From NCBI GenBank assembly GCA_026985075.1, contig JALSQX010000073.1, positions 59,299 to 123,298 of the forward strand: a stretch of DNA of 64,000 nucleotides, read 5' to 3'. Under the pieces are notes generated by a model. It had not been told where the DNA came from, did not search any database, and saw only the letters and a list, made by a program, of their open reading frames with translations. A program made the translations under genes and the position numbers. The stretch's first letter is position 1. Each line of letters begins with the position of its first letter. Below, piece after piece: positions 27,600 through 36,822 of the stretch. The DNA is from Blastocatellia bacterium (GTDB lineage: Bacteria; Acidobacteriota; Blastocatellia; HR10; J050).

Positions 27600-28299
27600 C
27601 TGACACTCTCCGTCAACAATGAATCGAGCGAAACGCGACTCCCAAGACGCGTTTCAGTGGTTCTCGATTTTCACCGGAAACTCCAGCGCTTCCGATGACC
27701 GGGCTCTCAGACATCGCTGAGGGCTCCACGTAACTTCGCTCATCCTTCAGGCGGGCGATGGACCACAACACATTGTCAGCTCCCACTTCGTTTTTCTCCA
27801 TCCGCCCCCCGAAGACGCTCACACCATAATGGACACATGAGATCGCTCTCCGGTTCCATATTATTTTCCTGGCTCGCCGATTGAACATGTCAGGCGCGAG
27901 CCAGCCGCAGCATGAGATCGCTCTCCGATTCCATATTCCCGACGGCTCTCCCCTTCGACGCAGAGCGCGCGATATGGGATGAGCGGACGGAAGAGTCGAA
28001 GCTCGCCAGAGCGTTCGGGATTCCGGTCCGCGCGAACAGGATGAGAAGTCCGAAGATGTGAAATCCCTGACGTGAGTTGGAAAGGGATGGATCGATGGAC
28101 GGCACGCTGATCTGCCGATCACACGGCACAGCCGGGCCTCACGGCGCGCTCACTGACGGTCGATCGACGCCATCCTTCGGCGGGGAGAGTTCGCGCGGGC
28201 GGGTCATCATCTGTTGACGCCCATCCCCGAGAAAGAGTAAATTATTGTGTTACATTCATTTCAGGTTTTGCACCTGAGACTCAGGGAAGCCGGAGAGGG
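27600..28299. other. Divergent intergenic region with a 27-bp imperfect direct repeat
   Basis: It separates the divergent VIT/vWA and recJ genes. A 27-base direct repeat (CATGAGATCGCTCTCCG(G/A)TTCCATATT, one mismatch) occurs at 27836-27862 and 27911-27937, with an inverted pair GGCTCGC/GCGAGCC (27871-27877, 27896-27902) between them. Candidate recJ promoters lie near 28214-28256. No credible gene was found. Confidence 0.6.
28214..28256 (+). promoter_or_regulatory. Candidate recJ-operon promoters
   Basis: TTGACG (28214-28219) with TAAATT (28238-28243, spacer 18) is one candidate. An extended -10 TGTTACATT (TACATT at 28251-28256) is another. Either would start the long recJ - lpt - rpoN - pts run. 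Confidence 0.4.
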
Positions 28300-30012
28300 A
28301 TGGTCCAAGAGAAACGCTGGCGCTTGCGCTCCCAGAATCACGCCGTCTGCCGCCGACTCGCTGGTGAGTTGGGGATCTCGCCGATTGTGGCTCATCTGCT
28401 CAGCCACCGTGGCTACACCGATCCGGCCGCCGCATACCAGTTCCTCCATCCGCGGATCGAAGATCTCCACGACCCGTATCTCATGACAGGTATGCGCCAG
28501 GCGGTGGACCGCATCATGCGCGCCATTGCGCATCGAGAGAAGATCCTCATCTATGGCGACTACGATGTAGATGGAACGACGAGTATCATCATTCTGAAAA
28601 AAACGCTGGAGATGCTCGGCGCAGACGTCGCCTATCACCTGCCGGAACGACTGGTCGATGGGTATGGAATGAAAGAAGAGGCCATACATCAGGCTCACGC
28701 GGCCGGTGCCAAGCTGATCATCAGCGCCGATTGTGGCATCCGCGCCCACGAGGTTGTTGCTGCGGCTCATCACCTCGGCCTCGACATCATCATCACCGAT
28801 CATCACCTGCCGGAAGAGCAACTCCCACCGGCTTTGGCCGTGCTCAACCCGAAACGTTCCGATTGCGCCTATCCGGAGAAGAGTCTGGCCGGCGTGGGCG
28901 TCGCCTTCAAGCTCGTGCAGGCGCTCTTGAAGGAGACGGGACGAGAACGCGCTCTGCCCTCGTTCCTGAAAGTGGCCGCCATCGGGACGATCGCCGACCT
29001 GGTGCCCCTGGTCGGCGAGAACCGCATCATCGCCAAGTTCGGATTAGAAGGGTTGCGTCAACCGAAGAACGAGGGCCTGAGAGCGCTGTTGGACGTGGCC
29101 GGCATTCGATTGGACAGTCCCATTCGCTGTGATGATATCGCCTTTCGCGTCGGTCCGCGCCTCAATGCTATGGGGCGGATGGGGAGAGCCCATCCGGTCA
29201 TCGAGCTCTTCTGGGCTGAGACGGCCGAGCACGCCCAGCGGTTAGCTCAGACGCTCAATCAACAGAACGCCGCGCGCCAGCAAGCTCAGCAGCGCGTGCT
29301 TGAGGAGGCGCATCGATTCCTCGAACAACACCCGGATCTGGCCGCCGGTCCGGTCATCGTCCTGGCCGGTCGCCAGTGGCATCGGGGAGTGATCGGCCTG
29401 GCCGCCTCCAAGATCGTCGACCGGTTTTACCGTCCGACGATCGTCGTCTCGGTGCAGGACGGCCTCGGACATGGTTCAGGCCGCAGCATCCCGGCTTTTC
29501 ATCTCCTCGACGGATTGGATCACTGCGCCGATCTTCTGGAGCGCTATGGAGGACATGCGCACGCGGCCGGCTTGACGATCCGAGAGGAACGCATCCCCGC
29601 GCTCGCCGCTCGATTGAACCAATACGCACACACGGTCCTCTCGGCCGACGATTTGATCCCCGAACTGGAGATCGAGCATCGGCTGAGCCTCTCGGACATC
29701 GACTTCGAGCTGTGGGCTGCGCTTTCGCAACTGGAGCCGTTCGGCGTAGGAAATCCCAAGCCGGTCTTCGCCATCCGTCAGGGGCGTATCGCCGACCAAC
29801 CCCGCCGGCTCAAGGAGCAACACTGGATGTTCAGGGTGGAGCAGCAAGGACGGCGGGCGGACCTCATCTGGTGGAATGGGGTGGAGAGGGCGCCGGATCT
29901 GGCCGCCGGGGAGATGGTCTCTGTGGCCTTCACCGTGGATGCCCATCATTATCAAGGGACCGTGGGCCTGCGCCTGACGGTGAGAGACATGAAACGAGAG
30001 GCCCCGTCATGA
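28300..30012 (+). CDS. recJ: Single-stranded-DNA-specific exonuclease RecJ
   Basis: A 570-residue 5'-3' single-strand DNA exonuclease for recombination and mismatch repair. The DHH phosphoesterase motifs are intact: YGDYDVDGTTS (residues 85-95), the SADCGIR loop and ITDHHLPEE (DHH at 167-169). The DHHA1 part shows GHGSGRSIPAFHLLDGL and YGGHAHAAGLTI, and the OB-fold C-terminus ends with a GTVGLRLTVRD strand. GGAGAGGG precedes the ATG. Its stop overlaps the start of the LptC/LptA fusion gene (ATGA), so the two are translationally coupled. Confidence 0.95.
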   Translation: MVQEKRWRLRSQNHAVCRRLAGELGISPIVAHLLSHRGYTDPAAAYQFLHPRIEDLHDPYLMTGMRQAVDRIMRAIAHREKILIYGDYDVDGTTSIIILKKTLEMLGADVAYHLPERLVDGYGMKEEAIHQAHAAGAKLIISADCGIRAHEVVAAAHHLGLDIIITDHHLPEEQLPPALAVLNPKRSDCAYPEKSLAGVGVAFKLVQALLKETGRERALPSFLKVAAIGTIADLVPLVGENRIIAKFGLEGLRQPKNEGLRALLDVAGIRLDSPIRCDDIAFRVGPRLNAMGRMGRAHPVIELFWAETAEHAQRLAQTLNQQNAARQQAQQRVLEEAHRFLEQHPDLAAGPVIVLAGRQWHRGVIGLAASKIVDRFYRPTIVVSVQDGLGHGSGRSIPAFHLLDGLDHCADLLERYGGHAHAAGLTIREERIPALAARLNQYAHTVLSADDLIPELEIEHRLSLSDIDFELWAALSQLEPFGVGNPKPVFAIRQGRIADQPRRLKEQHWMFRVEQQGRRADLIWWNGVERAPDLAAGEMVSVAFTVDAHHYQGTVGLRLTVRDMKREAPS

Positions 30013-32315
30013 CGAATACGCGCTGGATTCATTGGTGGCCGCGCCTGGTTCGACTCCTCGCCGCAGGACTGTTCGTGGGTCTGATCGCCGCGCTGGTCAT
30101 CTCTTATCGGAGCCAGTATGGCTTCATTCATCGGGCGGGCGAGGTCTATCCCGAGTATCGGATGAGTCGTCATCTCGTTTCGGTGACCGAGAATATTCGT
30201 CATCTGCAAACCCAGGGGGACCGCTACCTCTTTCTGATGACGGCGGCGCGCGACGAGCTTTACGACGACGGTCACCACGAATTGGAACGCGTCTCCCTCG
30301 AAGTATATGGAGACGACGGCCAGCCCCAAGGGCACATCCGCGCCGAACATTGCATCTATGATCCCTCTCAGGGTCTCGTCATTTTCAAGAACCGGGTCAC
30401 AGCGACGGCCTGGGACGCACTGTCCATCCAGACGGAACGACTCGTCTATGAGCAGAACACCGGTCTCATCCGTACTGATCAGCCGGTTCGCTTCGTCCGA
30501 AAACAGCTCAGCGGAGAAGCTACGGGAGTGGAAATCCATACTCGATCCGGACGGGAGCAAGTGGTGCTCAAACGCCACGTCAGCGTGACGGTGGAGGCGG
30601 TCCACCATCGGGGGAAATGGCCGCCACCAGAACCTCTTCACCTGCGCTGCGATTCGGCTTACATCCTCAAGTCGGAGGCCGCCATCCACCTCCTCGGTCA
30701 GGTGACGCTGTCTCAAGCCAACGAAACCTTGACCGCTGATCGCATGGTCGTGCTGTTGGATGAGGAACGTCGCCCCCGAACAATCACCGCGCATGGACGA
30801 GCGATGATGCAATCCCGCTCCGGGCGCCGGACGAGCCAAGTTCGGGCGGACGCTCTCACGTTTCACTTCGATCAGGAACAGCGACTGCGACAAGCCGTTG
30901 CTGAAGGCCGAGCGATGGCCCGTTTGATGGAGGCCGATCAGGTCCGCCAGATGGACGCGCCGCGTATCGAAGCGCAGTTCGCCCCCACGCCCACGGCGAC
31001 AATCGCCCTGTCTCGCATCATCGGCGACCACGGGCGCGTCACTGTACAGTTCACGCCGACCGCGTCGACGACGCCAGGAGCGACCGACCACCACTCCTGG
31101 CTTCGAGCCGCCAGCGAGGATAAGACGCTCACCGCCGATTGGGTGGAACTCACTTACCGACCGGACCATCACACCTTAGACCGAGCGGTGGCGACCGGAC
31201 ATGCCATCCTCGTTTTGCGCCCGCACCCCTCCACCCCGCGCGCCGACCGCAAGGTCATTCGGGCCGAACGCATGGAGATAGAATTCTATGAAGACGGGAA
31301 TCTGGCCAAGGTCTTCAAAGCCCGGGGCGATGTGCGCGTCGCGTTCGAGCCCGTGGATCCGCAATCGTCCAGACCGAAGCGCACCACCCGCAGCCAGGAA
31401 CTGATGGCTCAAATCGATCCCACGACACATGAATTCACTCAACTCGTGCAATCGGGCGGTTTCCACTATGTCGAAGGCGAGCGCCAGGCCAAGAGCGAGC
31501 GCGCCATCTACGATGCGGACACGCATATCATTCGCCTCGTGGGCGGCGAACCGGTGATGTGGGATTCTCGCGGCCGCCTGCGGGCCGAACGCATCCAGAT
31601 CAACCTGGAAACGAGCGAGAGCCAAGCCATTGGACGGGTGACTACGACCTACTACACGCAACGGGCGACGAAGGGAACCATCCCGTTCGAAGATGCCCAG
31701 GCCCCCATATTCATCGCCGCTGATCGAGCGGATGTCAAGCACCGATTGGAGGTGGCTCGCTATATGGGCCACGTACGCGCGTGGCAGGAGGATAGTTATG
31801 TGACGGCCGACCGCCTGGAGCTCTTCGGGAGAGAGCGCATGATGGTGGCCACGGGCCATGTGCGTTCGGGGTTTTATCGCGCGCGCCGGCGCAAAGACAC
31901 GGGCTCGACCGAATCTCTGCCCGTATTCGCGCAGGCCGAGCGCATGAGCTATTGGGACGGTGAACGCCTCGTCCGCTACGAGAATGGAGCCCAGTTACGA
32001 TATGGCTCTCGCCGCTTGTCGGCCGATCGACTCTCGGTGTTCCTCAAATTGGACGGGAACGAGATCGAGCGCGCCATCGCCGAGGGCCACGTCGTCATCG
32101 CCGAACCCGGACGACGCGCCTATGGCGATCAAGCCGTCTATACGGCCGTCGATGAGCGCGTCGTGCTCATCGGCGTTCCCGCCCGCGTAGAGGACGAGCG
32201 CGCCCAACTCACCCATCGGGGGCCTCGATTGACTTTCCTTCTAGGCAGTGATAAAGTGATTAGTGGGGCGCCTGGGAGCTCGCAGCGGGTCCGATCGGTG
32301 CGAAAAATCCGATAA
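30009..32315 (+). CDS. LptC-LptA/OstA-type fusion protein for LPS export
   Basis: A 768-residue envelope protein. A single N-terminal membrane helix ([19 protein letters not shown]) is followed by an LptC-like domain (about 45-200: [39 protein letters not shown]). A long array of OstA/LptA-type beta-jellyroll repeats follows ([92 protein letters not shown]). Single LptC is about 190 residues and LptA about 180, so this one protein could form much of the periplasmic LPS bridge. The start overlaps the recJ stop. lptB follows 11 bases later, which supports the assignment. Confidence 0.85.
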   Translation: MTNTRWIHWWPRLVRLLAAGLFVGLIAALVISYRSQYGFIHRAGEVYPEYRMSRHLVSVTENIRHLQTQGDRYLFLMTAARDELYDDGHHELERVSLEVYGDDGQPQGHIRAEHCIYDPSQGLVIFKNRVTATAWDALSIQTERLVYEQNTGLIRTDQPVRFVRKQLSGEATGVEIHTRSGREQVVLKRHVSVTVEAVHHRGKWPPPEPLHLRCDSAYILKSEAAIHLLGQVTLSQANETLTADRMVVLLDEERRPRTITAHGRAMMQSRSGRRTSQVRADALTFHFDQEQRLRQAVAEGRAMARLMEADQVRQMDAPRIEAQFAPTPTATIALSRIIGDHGRVTVQFTPTASTTPGATDHHSWLRAASEDKTLTADWVELTYRPDHHTLDRAVATGHAILVLRPHPSTPRADRKVIRAERMEIEFYEDGNLAKVFKARGDVRVAFEPVDPQSSRPKRTTRSQELMAQIDPTTHEFTQLVQSGGFHYVEGERQAKSERAIYDADTHIIRLVGGEPVMWDSRGRLRAERIQINLETSESQAIGRVTTTYYTQRATKGTIPFEDAQAPIFIAADRADVKHRLEVARYMGHVRAWQEDSYVTADRLELFGRERMMVATGHVRSGFYRARRRKDTGSTESLPVFAQAERMSYWDGERLVRYENGAQLRYGSRRLSADRLSVFLKLDGNEIERAIAEGHVVIAEPGRRAYGDQAVYTAVDERVVLIGVPARVEDERAQLTHRGPRLTFLLGSDKVISGAPGSSQRVRSVRKIR

Positions 32316-32326
32316 TTGAGAGAGCG

Positions 32327-33142
32327 ATGAAGCAAACCGTTCTGGACAAGGAAAGCGCTGAAACGGGGCGGGCTGAGCATGCGGTTGGCTCACCGGCCTG
32401 GATGGCGCCAGAGGTCCAGATCGGCGTTTTGGCCACGGTCGGATTGAAGAAGTGTTACCGCCGACGGTGCGTCGTGGATCATGTTTCCCTGTACGTGCGT
32501 CGGGGCGAGATCGTCGGGCTCCTCGGACCGAATGGGGCGGGAAAGACGACGACATTCTATATGATCGTGGGCGTGGAGAAACCCGATGCGGGCGAGATTT
32601 TCCTCAATGGACGTGCGATCACCTCTCTTCCCATGTACCTGCGCGCCCGCCAGGGGATCGGTTACTTGCCTCAAGAACCCTCCATTTTCCGAAAGATGAG
32701 TGTGGAAGAGAATCTGCTCGCCATCCTGGAGACCCAAAAACTGACTCGCCAGGAGCGTGAGCAACGTCTGGAGACGCTGCTGGAGGAACTGGGACTCACC
32801 CAGGTGCGACGCACCGTGGGCTATGCGCTTTCCGGGGGAGAGCGCCGACGCACGGAGATCGCGCGCGCGCTGGTCCTCGAACCTCAGTTCATGCTGCTGG
32901 ACGAACCATTTGCCGGGATTGATCCTCTGGCCGTGATGGATATCCAGGAGATCATCCGCCACCTCAAGGCCAAAGGCATCGGTGTGTTGGTGACCGATCA
33001 TAATGTTCGCGAGACGTTGGAGATCACTGATCGCGCATACATCATCAATGAAGGAAAAATCTTTCGTTCGGGGACGCCCGAACAGTTGACCCACGACCCG
33101 GATGTCCGACGGGTCTACTTGGGGGAACGGTTCCGGTTGTAG
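32327..33142 (+). CDS. lptB: LPS export ABC transporter ATPase LptB
   Basis: A 271-residue ABC ATPase that drives lipopolysaccharide extraction from the inner membrane with LptF/LptG (not in the window). Walker A is GPNGAGKT (67-74), the Q-loop YLPQEPSIF, the signature LSGGERRR, Walker [14 protein letters not shown] and the H-loop [19 protein letters not shown], all in LptB-specific form. It has an N-terminal extension of about 30 residues compared with E. coli LptB; an internal start cannot be excluded. It sits between the LptC/LptA fusion and rpoN, a common arrangement in Gram-negative bacteria. Confidence 0.95.
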   Translation: MKQTVLDKESAETGRAEHAVGSPAWMAPEVQIGVLATVGLKKCYRRRCVVDHVSLYVRRGEIVGLLGPNGAGKTTTFYMIVGVEKPDAGEIFLNGRAITSLPMYLRARQGIGYLPQEPSIFRKMSVEENLLAILETQKLTRQEREQRLETLLEELGLTQVRRTVGYALSGGERRRTEIARALVLEPQFMLLDEPFAGIDPLAVMDIQEIIRHLKAKGIGVLVTDHNVRETLEITDRAYIINEGKIFRSGTPEQLTHDPDVRRVYLGERFRL

Positions 33143-33143
33143 T

Positions 33144-34607
33144 ATGCCGTCGATCAAGTTCCAGGCCAATTTATCTCAGCGACTGATCCTCACGGCGCAG
33201 CTCAAGCAGCGGATTGACATGTTGGCCATGACCAAGCTTGAGTTGTTGAACCTGATCAATCAGCAACTGCAGGAGAACCCCGTGCTGGAGGAGGTCACCG
33301 AACCGATCACCGATGCTCAACAATCCCTCTCGGCCACTGAGCGCGATGAATTTCCCACGCCCGCCCAACAATCTCCATCCGAGACCAACGATGCCTCTTC
33401 GTCGGAGTCGCCCGCCGATCCGTTCGATCACATCGACTTCGATTCCTTCTTCCAGGAGTATCTGGCCCCGGGCCCGCGAACGCCTCAGAGCGAAGTCCGC
33501 GAGGAGGACTCTTCACTGCTGGAGAAGCTCACTCCCCAACGAGAGAATCTCTACGATCACCTCATGTGGCAACTGCGACTGTGTGGCCTCCCCGAGGAGA
33601 CGCTGGTCATCGCCGAAGCCATCATCGGAAATCTCAATCAGGATGGATATCTGGAGGCCACTCTGGAAGAGATCGCGGCCATGGGCCCCTGGCCGATGGA
33701 GGCGGTCCGGGAAGCGCTCGCCGTCGTTCAGAGCCTGGATCCTCCGGGCGTGGGCGCCCGCGATTTGCGCGAGTGCCTCCTGCTCCAACTCAAAGAGCGG
33801 GGATGGGAGAATACCTTGGCGGCCACGCTGGTCGCCGATCACATGGAGGAGCTTCGACGGCGTCAACTCCCGGAGCTGGCCAAGAAACTCCATCTCCCTC
33901 TGGACGTCATCGAGGCCGAACTGGCCCGCATCCAGCAACTCGATCCCCGGCCAGCCCGGAACTACGATCCCACCGTGCCCCAATACATCACCCCAGAGGT
34001 GAGCATCGTCAAGATCGGCGACGAGTATCGGCTCATCTTCAACGATGATGGAATGCCTCATCTGCGCATCAGTCCAACTTATCAGCGCATGCTGGAAGGA
34101 ACTGACGTCTCGAAAGAGGTACGCGATTTTGTCCGCGAGCGATTCCGGAGCGCGCTGGAGTTGATCAGAAACATCGAACACCGCAAGCGAGCCATCTATC
34201 GCGTGTGTGAAGCGATCGTACGCCGACAGCGAGACTTCCTGGATTACGGTCCCGAGTACCTGAAGCCCATGCTGTTGAAAGACATCGCCGAAGAGCTGCA
34301 TCTCTCGCTCTCGACAATCAGTCGAGTGGTCAATAACAAGTACGTGGAAACGCCGCAGGGCATCATGGAGCTGCGCCGATTCTTCACCGAGGGACTCACC
34401 CGCGATGATGGTCGCGAGATCTCGACCCGCGTCATCAAGCTCCGAATCAAAACATTGATCGAGCGAGAGGATCCCCGGCGCCCGCTCACCGACGATGAGA
34501 TCGTCAACATTCTGGCGCGCGATGGGATCCGGCTGTCGCGCCGAACTGTGACCAAGTATCGGAAGTTGATGGGGATTCCCAGTTCGCGCGACCGCCGCGT
34601 TCAATAG
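33144..34607 (+). CDS. rpoN: RNA polymerase sigma-54 factor RpoN
   Basis: A 487-residue alternative sigma factor. Region I is Gln/Leu-rich (LSQRLILTAQLKQRIDMLAM ... LINQQLQENPVLEEV), followed by an acidic region II, the core-binding domain (VIAEAIIGNLNQDGYLEATL ... LDPPGVGARDLRECLLLQL), the helix-turn-helix (LKDIAEELHLSLSTISRVVNN) and the C-terminal RpoN box region (RRTVTKYRKLMGIP, close to the canonical ARRTVAKYR). I chose the ATG at 33144, two bases after the lptB stop, since it begins the conserved sequence. It directs transcription from -24/-12 promoters together with enhancer-binding ATPases; none is seen here. Confidence 0.95.
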   Translation: MPSIKFQANLSQRLILTAQLKQRIDMLAMTKLELLNLINQQLQENPVLEEVTEPITDAQQSLSATERDEFPTPAQQSPSETNDASSSESPADPFDHIDFDSFFQEYLAPGPRTPQSEVREEDSSLLEKLTPQRENLYDHLMWQLRLCGLPEETLVIAEAIIGNLNQDGYLEATLEEIAAMGPWPMEAVREALAVVQSLDPPGVGARDLRECLLLQLKERGWENTLAATLVADHMEELRRRQLPELAKKLHLPLDVIEAELARIQQLDPRPARNYDPTVPQYITPEVSIVKIGDEYRLIFNDDGMPHLRISPTYQRMLEGTDVSKEVRDFVRERFRSALELIRNIEHRKRAIYRVCEAIVRRQRDFLDYGPEYLKPMLLKDIAEELHLSLSTISRVVNNKYVETPQGIMELRRFFTEGLTRDDGREISTRVIKLRIKTLIEREDPRRPLTDDEIVNILARDGIRLSRRTVTKYRKLMGIPSSRDRRVQ

Positions 34608-34616
34608 GAGGTGGGT

Positions 34617-35144
34617 ATGCAACTGGAGGTAACGGGGCGGAATATTGATGTGACCTCCCGCGTCGAGAAACGTATTCGAAAGCTGATGTCTAAACTGAAC
34701 AAACTCCTCGATGACTCAGCCAGCGCTCATGTCATTCTCTCCACCGAGAAACATCGTCACCGAACGGAGATCATCATTACCTGGCGCGATTATCAATTCA
34801 CGGGGATCGCTGAAACAGCCGACCTGGAGAGTTCCGTCTCCCAGGCCATCGAAAAGATTCATCGACAGACGTTGAAGCAGAAAGAGAAATTCACCGCCCG
34901 CCGGCGCAGTGGACGTAAGGCGACGTCGGCAGAAATCGCTCCCGTTGAGATCGAACCGGAAGTGGACGAACCGAGAATCATCCGCACGCCTCGCAGCGCC
35001 ATCAAGCCCCTCACCCCTGAAGAGGCGGCCCTGCACCTGGCCGAAACGGGCGAGCACTTCCTCGTCTTTCACGATGCCGAGCGCGATCGTGTGGCCGTCA
35101 TCTACAAGCGGAAAGATGGACATTACGGCTTAATCGAACCGTAA
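34617..35144 (+). CDS. hpf: Long-form ribosome hibernation promoting factor
   Basis: A 175-residue long HPF. The N-terminal beta-alpha-beta-beta-beta-alpha domain (residues 1-100: LEVTGRNIDVTSRVEKRIRK, DYQFTGIAETADLESSVSQA) binds the ribosomal decoding site, and a linker is followed by the C-terminal dimerisation domain (IKPLTPEEAALHLAETGEHF ... VAVIYKRKDGHYGLIEP) that forms 100S ribosomes. A GTG at 34611 is possible, but the ATG at 34617 has AGGAGG five bases upstream, overlapping the rpoN stop codon. The rpoN-hpf pairing is widely conserved. Confidence 0.93.
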   Translation: MQLEVTGRNIDVTSRVEKRIRKLMSKLNKLLDDSASAHVILSTEKHRHRTEIIITWRDYQFTGIAETADLESSVSQAIEKIHRQTLKQKEKFTARRRSGRKATSAEIAPVEIEPEVDEPRIIRTPRSAIKPLTPEEAALHLAETGEHFLVFHDAERDRVAVIYKRKDGHYGLIEP

Positions 35145-35148
35145 GCCC

Positions 35149-36036
35149 ATGTCCGATATCGCCATCATGGGCTATCCACACATTGTGATCATCACGGGTT
35201 TGAGCGGTTCGGGGAAGACCTCCGCTGTGAAAGCGTTCGAGGATCTCGGATATTTCTGTGTGGATAACCTGCCCATTCAATTGATCCCGACCTTCGTCGA
35301 ACTCTGTGATCGATCATCGGAAACGCTCAAACGGGCCGTCATCGTCGTCGATATTCGCGAGAGAGAATTTCTCCCCGAGTTCCCTCGCATTTATGAAGAT
35401 CTCAAGAGACGCGCCATCGATGTGAAGGTCTTATTCTTCGAGGCGAGCGATGAGATCCTCCGTCGCCGCTTCTCTGAAACACGGCGACCGCACCCGCTCA
35501 GCGATAGCGCCAAAGATTTGACGCAGGCCATCGCGGCTGAGCGCGCCTTGCTCAAGGAGATGCGGGCGCTGGCCGATATGGTCGTGGACACCTCCGATCG
35601 TAATGTACATGCGCTGCGTCGGTATCTCATCGAACAGTTCAGCATGCCAGACCAGGACCTGGAATTACGCATCACCATCGTGAGTTTCGGATTCAAACAC
35701 GGACTCCCGCCGGCCATGGACTTGCTGTTCGATGTGCGCTTCCTGCCCAATCCCCATTTCGTCCCCGAACTGCGGAAGCTCACCGGCAAGGACCGGAAGG
35801 TGAAGGAGTTCATGCAGGCAGCGCCTGAGACGAGGGAGACCATCGAACGACTGCGGAGTCTGTTGCTGTTCCTCTTGCCCCACTATCGACGAGAAGGGCG
35901 AAGCTACCTGACCATCGGGATCGGGTGCACCGGTGGTCGCCATCGCTCGGTGATGGTAGCCGAAGCCCTGCGCCAGTTTCTACGCCGCAAAGGATATAAG
36001 GTGAAGGTGTGGCATCGGGATTATGATAAAATGTGA
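35149..36036 (+). CDS. rapZ: RNase adapter RapZ / YvcJ-type NTPase
   Basis: A 295-residue P-loop protein. Walker A is GLSGSGKT (residues 17-24); DNLP (about 39-42) and VVDIREREF follow, and the C-terminal domain has the GIGCTGGRHRSV loop that binds signalling ligands or RNA in this family. The start is uncertain: the ATG at 35149 lacks a good ribosome binding site, and an ATG six codons on is equally close to the conserved sequence. hprK, which often sits between hpf and rapZ, is absent here. Its neighbours link it to the nitrogen/carbon PTS branch. Confidence 0.93.
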   Translation: MSDIAIMGYPHIVIITGLSGSGKTSAVKAFEDLGYFCVDNLPIQLIPTFVELCDRSSETLKRAVIVVDIREREFLPEFPRIYEDLKRRAIDVKVLFFEASDEILRRRFSETRRPHPLSDSAKDLTQAIAAERALLKEMRALADMVVDTSDRNVHALRRYLIEQFSMPDQDLELRITIVSFGFKHGLPPAMDLLFDVRFLPNPHFVPELRKLTGKDRKVKEFMQAAPETRETIERLRSLLLFLLPHYRREGRSYLTIGIGCTGGRHRSVMVAEALRQFLRRKGYKVKVWHRDYDKM

Positions 36037-36118
36037 GCGTGAATATTTTCGCGACTTCACAACGGTCCACCCGGCGCCCAAGTGAGCGCTGGGGGATTCT
36101 CCAGGGAGGATGGAAACG

Positions 36119-36526
36119 GTGATTGGAGGCGTGGTTGTGACACACGGACAGTTAGCCAGAGAACTGGTCAATGCCGCCGAAATGATCGTCGGCGACATCC
36201 ACCACATCACGGCCGTGTCCATCGGCTGGCACGATGACGTCGAAACGGCGCGCGGGATGATCAAGGAGGCGATTGATCACACCAATCAAGGTCACGGCGT
36301 TCTCGTGCTCACTGACTTGCTCGGAGGGACGCCGACGAACATCGCGGCGAGTTTCATGGGTATCGAGCAGATCGAGATCGTCACCGGCGTCAATCTGCCC
36401 ATGCTCATCAAGCTCGCCAGTCAACGAGGAGACGAAGATCTGACGACGTTGGCGCGGCAGGTGCGCGACCAGGGACGTCAGGATATTTATCTGGCGAGTG
36501 AGATCTTGACTCCTCGGAGCCGATGA
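36119..36526 (+). CDS. PTS system mannose-family EIIA component
   Basis: A 135-residue EIIA(Man)-type domain. With the GTG start at 36119 the N-terminus is MIGGVVVTHGQLARE, placing the phosphorylated His at residue 9, the position usual in the family. The ATG at 36110 directly abuts GGAGG, so it has no usable spacing, whereas the GTG lies nine bases after it. TDLLGGTPTN is the second conserved loop. No EIIB, IIC or IID is present, so a regulatory role instead of sugar uptake is likely. Its stop overlaps the HPr start (ATGA). Confidence 0.88.
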   Translation: MIGGVVVTHGQLARELVNAAEMIVGDIHHITAVSIGWHDDVETARGMIKEAIDHTNQGHGVLVLTDLLGGTPTNIAASFMGIEQIEIVTGVNLPMLIKLASQRGDEDLTTLARQVRDQGRQDIYLASEILTPRSR

Positions 36527-36822
36527 TCATGCGACAGCGGGAGCTCCTGGTGAACAATCGATTGGGCCTTCACGCTCGGGCCGCCGCCAAGATCGTGCGG
36601 CTCAGTAACCAATTCAAAAGTGAGCTGATCCTTCAACGATGCGATAACGGTCGGCGCGGAGATGCCAAGAGTATCCTCGGTATCCTGGCGCTGGCCGCGA
36701 CCCAAGGAACCCGCCTCATCCTGACGGCGTCGGGAGAGGATGAGGACATAGCGATCCGCCATGTCACACGCCTTATCGAACACCAGCTCGAGGAGGACGA
36801 TGAACGCGAGAGCACCCCATGA
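36523..36822 (+). CDS. ptsH: Phosphocarrier protein HPr
   Basis: A 99-residue HPr. The phosphorylation site is His17 in NRLGLHARAAAK (equivalent to His15), and the regulatory Ser50 sits in GDAKSILGILALA, like Ser46 of Gram-positive HPr. That Ser is a target of HPr kinase, but no hprK is in this window. The first ATG overlaps the EIIA stop; an ATG two codons later also fits GGAG spacing. The C-terminal tail is acidic and overlaps the ptsI start by 23 bases. Confidence 0.93.
   Translation: MIMRQRELLVNNRLGLHARAAAKIVRLSNQFKSELILQRCDNGRRGDAKSILGILALAATQGTRLILTASGEDEDIAIRHVTRLIEHQLEEDDERESTP

Noticed and set aside
27613..28122. Minus-strand open frame with repeated IWNRRAISC segments
   Set aside because: The repetition comes from the 27-bp DNA repeat. 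There is no start signal and the composition is low-complexity Arg/Ser.
29376..30008. Long upstream extension of the LptC/LptA frame inside recJ
   Set aside because: It lies antiphase within the conserved recJ gene; the ATGA overlap at 30009 gives the correct start and the membrane anchor.
36110..36118. ATG at 36110 as the EIIA start
   Set aside because: It touches the GGAGG directly; the GTG at 36119 has proper spacing and gives the family N-terminus.
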